A stretch of 6,900 nucleotides of DNA, from assembly GCA_900553115.1 (NCBI GenBank), contig USCF01000058.1, positions 1 to 6,900 of the forward strand, in the 5' to 3' direction. The DNA is from an uncultured Alphaproteobacteria bacterium. GTDB taxonomy: Bacteria; Pseudomonadota; Alphaproteobacteria; RF32; CAG-239. A model generated the notes under the pieces. That model was not told the origin of the DNA. It made no database searches and was given only the letters and a program-made list of their open reading frames with translations. The translations under genes were made by a program, and so were the position numbers. This document shows positions 1 through 5,917 of the stretch, in pieces (the first letter of the stretch is position 1; every line of letters begins with the position of its first letter).

Positions 1-1
1 G

Positions 2-85
2 ATATTTTTGCAGGTTATAAGAAATAGTACAGGTCATAAAAATAAAAATGAAACGGAAGAGTTGTTGCCAAAGCTGTATAAATAG
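2..85 (+). CDS. Possible C-terminal tail of an upstream gene (partial)
   Basis: One frame is open from the window edge for 27 codons and ends in TAG at 83-85. The peptide is mixed and charged and ends in ELLPKLYK, which looks like a normal protein C-terminus. The competing frame 1 ends earlier, at TAG 25-27, and frame 3 stops at TAA within the first 20 or so bases. I do not recognise the product. An open frame of this length can occur by chance in AT-rich DNA, so this is tentative. If real, the upstream gene lies on the same strand and ends 58 nt before the nuclease-like gene. Confidence 0.35.
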   Translation: MFLQVIRNSTGHKNKNETEELLPKLYK

Positions 86-92
86 ATAAAAT
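65..92 (+). promoter_or_regulatory. Candidate sigma70-type promoter of the seven-gene run
   Basis: TTGCCA at 65-70 matches the -35 consensus TTGACA at five of six bases. After a 16-nt spacer, TAAAAT at 87-92 matches TATAAT at five of six. Transcription would start near 99-100, leaving an untranslated leader of about 45 nt. This fits because every downstream gene is packed too tightly to need its own promoter. The area is very AT-rich, so chance matches to a -10 box are common (TATAAA also occurs at 77-82). The assignment rests on sequence only. Confidence 0.4.
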
Positions 93-130
93 AAAAAAAA
101 AAATTATGTTCTAATGTAGCAGATGTTAAA

Positions 131-135
131 AAAGG
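131..135 (+). promoter_or_regulatory. Ribosome binding site of the nuclease-like gene
   Basis: AAAGG ends 8 nt before the ATG at 144. The codon directly before that ATG (141-143) is an in-frame TAG, so translation cannot begin further upstream. Together these fix the start at 144. Confidence 0.6.
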
Positions 136-143
136 TTAAGTAG

Positions 144-1112
144 ATGTCTTTGTTGAAAAATATAATATTACTGGTTGTTTTTGCTTCGCTGATATATTTT
201 GGCGGGGCAGGTACGCAAAGTGACAGCACATCTTTGCAAGGAATGGGTTTTGTCAGCGTTGTTATTGGTCTTATTGTCCTTTATATATTGTTCAAAATTT
301 TCTGGTCTGCCATGAGTATGTCTATGGCGCTGCTCGTTATAGGCGGCGTTGTGTGGTTTATTTTATATTCTTTGGGAATGCTAGGTTCAGACTCTGTAAC
401 TCAGAAATTAGGGGATAAATTTTTTAGCGCCAATGAGCCTTCTGTTGAATATGCGGAGGCTCAGCAACAAAATGGACAAATGGCTGATTTAGAACCAATT
501 GGAACAGATGAAAACAATGGTTCTGTTGTTAATGCAACACCGTCCGAAGATGACGGTGGTTTTTTTTCTAAAGTTTCGGGTTTGTTTGGCGCAAAACAAG
601 AACCGGCGCAGATAAATAACTTTAATCCAATGGACTATCCGGCTTTGAAAGGTGTGCCAAGGGTGATAACAGGCAGCGTGCTGAAAATTAAAGGCATACG
701 CGTCAAACTATTGGGCGTTGATGCGCCGAATTCTGAGCAAATATGTTCCAATTCTAAAGGAATATCTTATCATTGCGGTCAAAAGGCTATTACGTGGCTG
801 CAAGATTGGATACATGAACAAGAAGTTGAATGCCGGATTGTTGGCGATGTGATAAATCGCCGCGCGACCGGTGTTTGTTTTTTGGGACAACATGATATCG
901 GAGCCGCAATAGTCAGTGCCGGCTGGGCGGTTGCGTATACAAAAAATACCAATATTTATCTTCCTTATGAAAAGCAGGCGCGGAATGATTTGCAAGGTAT
1001 GTGGAATGGGCGCTTTTATCGTCCGGCAGATTGGCGTAAACTGCAAAAAAGAAGAGCAAAAATAGAGGTAAATAAAGGTTCGGATTGGTTAAATTTTGAC
1101 GGGTGGTTCTAA
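144..1112 (+). CDS. Membrane-anchored SNase-like (thermonuclease family) protein, active site degenerate
   Basis: The 322-residue protein has three hydrophobic segments (about 7-23, 35-53, 60-80), a polar acidic low-complexity linker (about 95-168), and an SNase-like OB-fold domain (about 171-298). The fold is recognised from VKLLGVDAP (187-195), QIC and HCG (cysteines 201 and 211), RRATGVC (239-245), DIGAAIVSAGWAVAY (251-265), GMW(N)GRF and the final PADWR (294-298). Lysines at 5 and 51 suggest a cytoplasmic N-terminus and a cytoplasmic loop after helix 2, which puts the nuclease-like domain in the periplasm. Its four cysteines (201, 211, 230, 245) fit that. By my hand alignment to staphylococcal nuclease, Asp40 (D193) and Arg87 (R240) are kept, but Asp21, Arg35 and Glu43 become S178, K188 and N196. 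Nuclease activity is therefore doubtful, and a binding or structural role is possible. It is the first gene of the run, and its TAA overlaps the ATG of tsaE by one base. Confidence 0.85.
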   Translation: MSLLKNIILLVVFASLIYFGGAGTQSDSTSLQGMGFVSVVIGLIVLYILFKIFWSAMSMSMALLVIGGVVWFILYSLGMLGSDSVTQKLGDKFFSANEPSVEYAEAQQQNGQMADLEPIGTDENNGSVVNATPSEDDGGFFSKVSGLFGAKQEPAQINNFNPMDYPALKGVPRVITGSVLKIKGIRVKLLGVDAPNSEQICSNSKGISYHCGQKAITWLQDWIHEQEVECRIVGDVINRRATGVCFLGQHDIGAAIVSAGWAVAYTKNTNIYLPYEKQARNDLQGMWNGRFYRPADWRKLQKRRAKIEVNKGSDWLNFDGWF

Positions 1113-1561
1113 TGGAAAAGGTTTTTGTTTCTCATAGCGAGGCTGATACAATAGCGTTGGCAGAAAAGTTGGCAGAAATCAGCGAACAAGGCGATATATG
1201 GGCGCTAAATGGAACATTGGGTGCTGGCAAAAGTGTTTTTGCCCGAGCTTTTATTCAAAAACTGACCGGAGCCAAAGAAGTTCCAAGTCCAACGTTTACT
1301 CTGCTGCAAACTTATAGCGCTGAGGCGTTTGATATTTATCACTATGATTTGTATCGTTTGGAAAAACCGTCCGAAATTTTTGAGCTAGGCGTGGAAGAAG
1401 CTTTTTATTCTGGCGTTAGTTTAGTGGAATGGCCGGAAAGAATGGGGGCTTTTTCTCCGCGTAATATGTGGAATGTCCAAATAGAAATGACTGAAGATGG
1501 AAGGAAAATTACAATCTCAGCAACAGACGGTAATAAGCAAAAACGGTTAGAAAATGTCTGA
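1112..1561 (+). CDS. tsaE: tRNA threonylcarbamoyladenosine biosynthesis ATPase TsaE
   Basis: TsaE is the P-loop ATPase that works with TsaB and TsaD to make the t6A37 modification on ANN-decoding tRNAs in the cytoplasm. The 149-residue product has the usual family length. It shows a Walker A motif GTLGAGKS (34-41), then SPTFTLL (59-65), DLYRL (79-83) and EWPER (106-110), all family signatures in the expected order. The position after the first P-loop Gly is Thr, where many TsaE proteins have Asp. The frame also allows a GTG at 1103, which would add MVL. I prefer ATG 1112, because it forms a TAATG stop-start overlap with the preceding gene and the family N-terminus begins about there. Its end overlaps the next gene by 8 nt, suggesting coupled translation. 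tsaB and tsaD are not in the window. Confidence 0.95.
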   Translation: MEKVFVSHSEADTIALAEKLAEISEQGDIWALNGTLGAGKSVFARAFIQKLTGAKEVPSPTFTLLQTYSAEAFDIYHYDLYRLEKPSEIFELGVEEAFYSGVSLVEWPERMGAFSPRNMWNVQIEMTEDGRKITISATDGNKQKRLENV

Positions 1562-1994
1562 GTTATGCACAATGCACGCCTCTTTGGTGCTATGGAAAAA
1601 TAAAGGAATTTTATTTAAAGGTAAGTCCGGTAGCGGTAAATCGGAATTGACGCTGAAATTTATTGAAAATAAAAACGCGGTTTTGGTGGCAGATGATGTG
1701 GTGGCCTTGGAAACACGCAATAATATGCTTTTTGGCAGCGCGCCGCTCAATATTAGAGGTTTGTTGGAAATTCGAAATGTGGGAATTTCTAGGTATGAAT
1801 TTGAAAAAGAAGCAGAAATCAATCTAGTGGTTAATTTGGTGCAGTCTAAAGAAAATTTGGAACGTCTGCCAAAAAATAAGTGCGAAAATATTTTAGGTGT
1901 TGAAATTCCCGCAATAGATTTGTATGCTGAAGACACAACAATTTTGGAAAAGATTATAGTAAAGCTGCGTGATAATCTTTTGCAAACAGAATAG
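1554..1994 (+). CDS. hprK: Short HPr kinase/phosphorylase (catalytic domain only)
   Basis: HprK phosphorylates, and can dephosphorylate, a serine on HPr-type phosphocarriers. In alphaproteobacteria it acts on a regulatory PTS rather than on sugar uptake. The 146-residue protein lacks the N-terminal domain of the roughly 310-residue Firmicutes enzymes and is the size of the alphaproteobacterial form. Visible motifs are HASLV (8-12, with the family His), Walker A GKSGSGKS (23-30), VADD (45-48), GSAPLNIRG (61-69) and the family signature LLEIRNVGI (70-78). That signature normally reads RG(L/I/V)GI, so Asn75 replaces a usually conserved Gly. The start overlaps tsaE by 8 nt. A second ATG at 1572, just before the HASLV motif, would give a protein six residues shorter and cannot be excluded. 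No HPr or EIIA gene is in the window, so its partners must lie elsewhere. Confidence 0.88.
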   Translation: MSELCTMHASLVLWKNKGILFKGKSGSGKSELTLKFIENKNAVLVADDVVALETRNNMLFGSAPLNIRGLLEIRNVGISRYEFEKEAEINLVVNLVQSKENLERLPKNKCENILGVEIPAIDLYAEDTTILEKIIVKLRDNLLQTE

Positions 1995-1996
1995 GA
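1993..1996 (+). promoter_or_regulatory. Ribosome binding site deciding the mlaE start
   Basis: AGGA overlaps the TAG stop of hprK and lies 9 nt before ATG 2006. A TTG at 2000-2002 in the same frame is only 3 nt away, too close for a normal Shine-Dalgarno spacing. The ATG is therefore the likelier start. Confidence 0.55.
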
Positions 1997-2005
1997 TAAT
2001 TGAAT

Positions 2006-2797
2006 ATGCTGAAGAAAAATATAGAAGCTTTTTTACAGCTTTTGGGTAAACCGCTGCTTTCTTTTGTGTTGGAACTTGGGGCTTTTACACGTTTTGTGGC
2101 AAAGTCGGTATATAACTGTTTTGTTCCGCCGTTTTATCTGAAATTATTTGTGAGTCAATTTTTGAACATGGGGTTCTATTCGTTGCCGGTTGTGGGGTTG
2201 ACTACCTTGTTTGCCGGTATGGTTATTGCTATTCAAACTTATTCCGGTTTTTCTAAATTCGGCGCCGAAAGCGCTGTGGCGACGGTGGTTTTGATTTCAG
2301 TAACTCGTGAGCTGGCTCCGGTTTTATCGGCCTTGATGGTTGCTGGGCGTATTGGCGCGGCTATGGCTGCAGAAATTGGTACAATGCGGGTTACAGAACA
2401 AATTGACGCGTTGGTTACATTGTCGGCCAATCCATTTCGTTATTTGATGGCGCCAAGACTATGGGCCGGCGTGGTGGTTATGCCTTTACTGGTGTTGTTT
2501 GGGGATATTATCGGTATTTTTGGCGGCTATGTTGTCGGTGTTTATAAATTGGATTTTAATCCGGCAAACTATATTAATGCGACTATGATGAATTTACAGG
2601 CTATTGATGTCATTTCCGGTATGGTGAAAGCCGGCGTTTTTGGCTTTATTATTTCTATTATGGGCTGCTATCATGGCTATCGCTCTAAAGGCGGTGCGCA
2701 AGGTGTGGGCGAGGCCACAACCAACGCGGTGGTTTCATCGTCTATTTTAGTTTTGATTTTTAACTATTTGATTACTGAAATTTTCTTTTCTAAATAA
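2006..2797 (+). CDS. mlaE: MlaE-family ABC transporter permease (lipid transport)
   Basis: This is the integral membrane subunit of an MCE-type ABC transporter that moves phospholipids between the inner membrane and the periplasm or outer membrane. The 263-residue protein has the usual family length. The most diagnostic stretch is residues 101-136, containing RELAPVL, AGRIGAAMAAEIGTM and TEQIDAL, the near-invariant MlaE/Ttg2B/YrbE core. Hydrophobic helices surround it (about 60-78, 90-112, 146-180, 212-226, 240-258), along with a long amphipathic N-terminal segment. The start at ATG 2006 is chosen over TTG 2000 because of the upstream AGGA. It begins 11 nt after hprK and ends 8 nt before mlaF, the usual partner arrangement. 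No gene for MlaD, MlaC or MlaB lies within the window. Confidence 0.95.
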   Translation: MLKKNIEAFLQLLGKPLLSFVLELGAFTRFVAKSVYNCFVPPFYLKLFVSQFLNMGFYSLPVVGLTTLFAGMVIAIQTYSGFSKFGAESAVATVVLISVTRELAPVLSALMVAGRIGAAMAAEIGTMRVTEQIDALVTLSANPFRYLMAPRLWAGVVVMPLLVLFGDIIGIFGGYVVGVYKLDFNPANYINATMMNLQAIDVISGMVKAGVFGFIISIMGCYHGYRSKGGAQGVGEATTNAVVSSSILVLIFNYLITEIFFSK

Positions 2798-2805
2798 GGT
2801 GCGCC

Positions 2806-3558
2806 ATGAGTGAAAATAAAATAGAAATTCGTAATTTATATAAAGCGTTTGGCAAGAAAAAAGTGCTGGACGGCGTGGATTTAGATATTAAAAAAGGCGA
2901 ATCTTTAGTCGTTATCGGCGGTTCAGGTACAGGAAAATCTGTTTTGATTAAGTGCATACAAGGCTTGTTGACACCGGATTGCGGTTCTATAAAAATTGAT
3001 GATGAAGAAACAATCGGAACAAAAAAAGATATTCATGAAAAAATGGGTATGCTTTTTCAGGGTGCGGCGTTGTTTGATAGCTTGAGTGTGTGGGAAAATG
3101 TGGCTTTTCGGTTGTTGCAAAAAGGTGAAAAATCACGCAAACAAGCTAAAGTGGCGGCTATTCGTGTGTTGCGTCAAGTTGGTTTGGCGCCCGATGTGGC
3201 CGATTTATCGCCGGCTGAACTTTCAGGCGGTATGCAAAAACGTGTTGGTTTGGCGCGGGCTATTATCTGTCGTCCGGAAATTATCTTTTTTGATGAGCCG
3301 ACAACCGGTTTGGACCCGATTATGGCTGATGTTATCAATGATTTGATTATCGAATCGGCTCGCGGTTTGGGGGCTACAACCTTGACAATTACACATGATA
3401 TGGCGTCGGCGCGTAAAATTGCCGACAGAATCGCCATGCTTTATCAGGGAAAAATAATTTGGTCTGGTACTGTGAAAGAAATGGATAAGTCCGAAAATCC
3501 ATATTTACAGCAATTTATTCACGGAAGCTCGCAAGGGCCGATAAAAATGGAAGTATAG
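2806..3558 (+). CDS. mlaF: MlaF-family ABC transporter ATPase (lipid transport)
   Basis: This is the cytoplasmic ATPase that powers the MlaE permease. The 250-residue protein has every motif of an active ABC ATPase: Walker A GGSGTGKS (38-45), Q-loop Gln85 in MLFQGAALFDSLSV, signature LSGGMQ (139-144), Walker B IIFFDE (159-164) with catalytic Glu164, D-loop GLDP (168-171), and switch His197 in THD. GAALFDSLSV after the Q-loop, and GGMQKRVGLARA, are typical of MlaF rather than of importer ATPases. An AGG at 2797-2799 serves as ribosome binding site, 6 nt before the ATG. The MlaFE pair is complete here. The MCE substrate protein MlaD, which follows mlaE in enterobacteria, is replaced in position by radA. 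Confidence 0.96.
   Translation: MSENKIEIRNLYKAFGKKKVLDGVDLDIKKGESLVVIGGSGTGKSVLIKCIQGLLTPDCGSIKIDDEETIGTKKDIHEKMGMLFQGAALFDSLSVWENVAFRLLQKGEKSRKQAKVAAIRVLRQVGLAPDVADLSPAELSGGMQKRVGLARAIICRPEIIFFDEPTTGLDPIMADVINDLIIESARGLGATTLTITHDMASARKIADRIAMLYQGKIIWSGTVKEMDKSENPYLQQFIHGSSQGPIKMEV
3549..3553 (+). promoter_or_regulatory. Ribosome binding site of radA inside the end of mlaF
   Basis: GGAAG lies in the last codons of mlaF, 7 nt before the radA ATG at 3561. Only 2 nt separate the mlaF stop from radA, so the site has to lie within the upstream gene, consistent with coupled translation. Confidence 0.5.
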
Positions 3559-3560
3559 CC

Positions 3561-4943
3561 ATGGCAAAGAAAAGTGTCAGTTTGTATGTTTGTCAAAATT
3601 GTGGTGCGACTTATCCGCGCTGGCAGGGAAAGTGTGATTCTTGCGGCGAATGGAACTCTATTGTTGAAGAAGTGCAAAAAAATGACGGCTTTTCTAAAAT
3701 TAATCCGCGCAAAGAAGGTAAAATCATAGATTTTGTGCCGCTTAAAGGAGAACAAAACACCTATGCCCGTTTGCAAACCGGAATTAATGAAATTGACCGC
3801 GTGACGGGCGGCGGATTGGTTCCGGGGTCGGTGATTTTGGTTGGCGGCGACCCTGGTATTGGCAAGTCGACGTTGTTGTTGCAAGTATGTGCTGGTTTGG
3901 CAAACAAAAATGAGCATTATCCATGCTATTATATTTCTGGCGAAGAAGCTATTGACCAAGTGCGTATACGCGCCAGCCGTTTAGGTTTGGCTGATAGTCC
4001 GGTTAATTTAGCTAGCGCCACTGATGTGCGCAATATTATTGCCACGCTGGAAAAAACAGATGCGGCTGTGGTGATTATTGATTCTATTCAGACGATGTAT
4101 TTGGACGAGGTAGAATCCACTCCCGGCAGCGTGGGACAGGTTAGAGCCTGCGCTTATGAGTTGATAAAACTGGCTAAACGCAAGGGGTTTGTGCTGTTTT
4201 TGGTTGGACATGTGACAAAACAAGGAGAAATTGCCGGACCGCGGGTTTTGGAACATATGGTTGACACGGTTTTGTATTTTGAAGGTGAGCGCGGACATCA
4301 TTTTAGAATTTTGCGCGCGGTTAAAAACCGTTATGGCGCGACCGATGAAATAGGTGTTTTTGAAATGCAGGATAAAGGTTTGGTGGAAGTAGAAAATCCG
4401 TCGGCGCTGTTCTTGGCTGAAAGACAGGGAAATGTTTCTGGTTCGTGCGTTTTTGCCGGTATAGAAGGTTCTCGTCCGCTGTTGGTGGAAATTCAGGCTT
4501 TGGTCAGCCCTAGCGGTTATTCAACGCCAAAACGAGCCGTTGTGGGTTGGGATTCTAATAGGCTGTCGATGATTCTGGCAGTGTTGGAAGCTCGCTGCAG
4601 CATGAATTTTAGTTCTCATGATGTTTATTTGAACATAGCCGGGGGCTTAAAAATTACTGAACCGGCTGCTGATTTGGCAGTTGCCATGGCGGTTATATCG
4701 TCGCTCACCAATAAGCCACTGCCTGCGGATATGGTGGTGTTTGGAGAAATCGGACTATCTGGAGAAATAAGAGCTGTGAGCCAGCCTAATCTGCGTATGA
4801 AAGAAGCGCATAAGCTTGGTTTTGTCAGTGCTATTATTCCGCCGTCGTTCGGTAAGGATAAAAAAGACAAAGGCGCAAAAAATTATGAACTTTCCTGCTA
4901 TGAAATCGGCAATGTTCATCGTTTGATTAATTGGTTTAATTAG
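3561..4943 (+). CDS. radA: DNA repair protein RadA (Sms)
   Basis: RadA is a RecA-like ATPase that drives branch migration in homologous recombination. At 460 residues it has normal family length and all three domains. The N-terminal zinc finger has Cys11, Cys14, Cys25 and Cys28, with the usual YPRWQGKC spacing. The ATPase core has Walker A GDPGIGKS (96-103), a Walker B ending VVIIDS (170-175), and the RadA-specific KNRxG motif, here KNRYG (255-259). The C-terminal Lon-protease-like domain (about 280-460) includes GGLKITEPAADLA and GEIGLSGEIR. The commoner form of the third motif is KNRFG; Tyr is a conservative change. It starts 2 nt after mlaF and ends 10 nt before cvpA. radA next to cvpA is a familiar alphaproteobacterial order. 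Confidence 0.97.
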   Translation: MAKKSVSLYVCQNCGATYPRWQGKCDSCGEWNSIVEEVQKNDGFSKINPRKEGKIIDFVPLKGEQNTYARLQTGINEIDRVTGGGLVPGSVILVGGDPGIGKSTLLLQVCAGLANKNEHYPCYYISGEEAIDQVRIRASRLGLADSPVNLASATDVRNIIATLEKTDAAVVIIDSIQTMYLDEVESTPGSVGQVRACAYELIKLAKRKGFVLFLVGHVTKQGEIAGPRVLEHMVDTVLYFEGERGHHFRILRAVKNRYGATDEIGVFEMQDKGLVEVENPSALFLAERQGNVSGSCVFAGIEGSRPLLVEIQALVSPSGYSTPKRAVVGWDSNRLSMILAVLEARCSMNFSSHDVYLNIAGGLKITEPAADLAVAMAVISSLTNKPLPADMVVFGEIGLSGEIRAVSQPNLRMKEAHKLGFVSAIIPPSFGKDKKDKGAKNYELSCYEIGNVHRLINWFN

Positions 4944-4946
4944 GAG
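4942..4946 (+). promoter_or_regulatory. Ribosome binding site of cvpA
   Basis: AGGAG overlaps the TAG stop of radA and sits 7 nt before ATG 4954. It is the strongest Shine-Dalgarno match among those noted in the window, and it fixes the cvpA start. Confidence 0.65.
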
Positions 4947-4953
4947 CAAAAAA

Positions 4954-5799
4954 ATGGAGCAATTAAACAATTTAGATGTGGTTTTTTTGGTAATTGTCGG
5001 CGTTTCGGCCTTGGTTGCCATTGCACGCGGTGTCACTAAAGAACTGCTGTCTATCATAGGGTGGGTTTTGGCTGGTGTTTCGGTTTATTATTTGTTGCCG
5101 GTGGTTGATCCGATAATGAAAAAATACATTGCATCAGAAGTGTTGTCAGGACTTGTTTCCGGCATGGTTATTTTGATAATGTTTTGTATTTTTTGGGTTT
5201 TGGCAGCCGATAAAATCAGCACGCAAATCCGTTTTAGCAAACTGAGCGCTCTGGATAGAATTTTGGGATTTATTTTTGGTATTTTCCGTGGTGTGGTTAT
5301 TGTGATTTTGCTCCAAATTATGATTTCTTCATTGATTCCGGAAGAATCTCAAAAAGGCGTGTTTGCCGAATCTCGCTATTTCAAACTTGCCGGAGACGCG
5401 GCAGGTCCGATTAAAGGCTTGATACCGGAAAAATGGTTTGATGATTTGAAAGCTAAGGGCGAAACTTTTGGGGTAGTCGCTGCTAAGACCGATGAAAAAG
5501 TTGATGAGGAAAAAGCAAAAGACGAAGAGCCTTCTTCGGCCGAAAAATTAAATAAAGCAACAGATGCTGCCAGCGATGTACTGAAAAAAAGCGGCGAGGA
5601 ATTATTTAATAAGCTGGTTCAGCCAAAGGTAGAAGGTGAGGCTGAGACAAAAGAAGATGGCTACAAAAAAGATGAAACCTCAGATTTGGATAAGCTGATG
5701 GATGAACTGGAAGACAAAGTCGTCACAACCGATGAGAGTTCTTCTCCTGTTAAGGAAGGAAAACCGCAGGAAATCAAGAAAATTGATGAAAATCTGTAA
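4954..5799 (+). CDS. cvpA: CvpA family inner-membrane protein with long charged C-terminal tail
   Basis: CvpA proteins are small inner-membrane proteins named for their need in colicin V production and later tied to envelope or bile-salt tolerance in enterobacteria; their biochemical role is not settled. Four hydrophobic segments are visible (about 9-25, 31-51, 63-85, 103-128). Family motifs are ARGVTKELLSIIGW (24-37) and LDRILGFIFGIFRG (100-113). The membrane part ends near residue 128, and a conserved-looking region runs to about 165. The remaining 110 or so residues are rich in Lys, Glu, Asp and Ser, with almost no hydrophobic stretch, so the protein (281 residues) is longer than the roughly 160-residue E. 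coli form. A segment near 236-252 (GYKKDETSDLDKLMDEL) resembles the GY...LD.L ending that I recall from other alphaproteobacterial CvpA tails. It is the last gene of the run, and purF, a common neighbour in other bacteria, does not follow. Confidence 0.9.
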   Translation: MEQLNNLDVVFLVIVGVSALVAIARGVTKELLSIIGWVLAGVSVYYLLPVVDPIMKKYIASEVLSGLVSGMVILIMFCIFWVLAADKISTQIRFSKLSALDRILGFIFGIFRGVVIVILLQIMISSLIPEESQKGVFAESRYFKLAGDAAGPIKGLIPEKWFDDLKAKGETFGVVAAKTDEKVDEEKAKDEEPSSAEKLNKATDAASDVLKKSGEELFNKLVQPKVEGEAETKEDGYKKDETSDLDKLMDELEDKVVTTDESSSPVKEGKPQEIKKIDENL

Positions 5800-5866
5800 C
5801 TATTTTGCCTTTGGCGGCATTAAATTAAGATATCAGAGGTGAAAACTTTATAAAAACAAGTTACAA

Positions 5867-5895
5867 AAAAATCCGCAATAGAATTGCGGATTTTT
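5867..5895. terminator. Bidirectional intrinsic terminator between convergent genes
   Basis: A perfect 13-bp inverted repeat (5867-5879 pairing with 5883-5895) is separated by a 3-nt AGA loop. Its core is ATCCGCAAT/ATTGCGGAT. The outer pairs are A with T, so the plus-strand transcript ends in a U-run (5891-5895) and the minus-strand transcript also ends in a U-run (complement of 5865-5871). It lies 67 nt after the cvpA stop and 22 nt after the end of the minus-strand outer-membrane gene, the right place to stop both transcripts. The rest of the 118-nt gap (5800-5917) shows nothing else I can identify. Confidence 0.9.
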
Positions 5896-5917
5896 AATAA
5901 AACAGAGATCAGCTTGC

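Noticed and set aside
91..103. Run of A residues as a terminator of the upstream gene
   Set aside because: There is no inverted repeat before it, and on the plus strand the run is A rather than T.
708..1046. Minus-strand open frame of 112 codons
   Set aside because: It lies wholly inside the SNase-like domain coding region, shows no family motif and has no ribosome binding site. It is a shadow of the plus-strand gene.
1103..1111. GTG start for tsaE
   Set aside because: It would add only MVL and lies inside the end of the preceding gene, whereas ATG 1112 forms a classic TAATG junction.
1547..1936. Minus-strand open frame of 129 codons
   Set aside because: It is antisense to nearly all of hprK, whose motifs are unambiguous.
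3519..3959. Minus-strand open frame of 146 codons at the mlaF-radA junction
   Set aside because: It spans the end of mlaF and the zinc-finger and P-loop coding part of radA, both certain genes. The translation is unlike any real protein.
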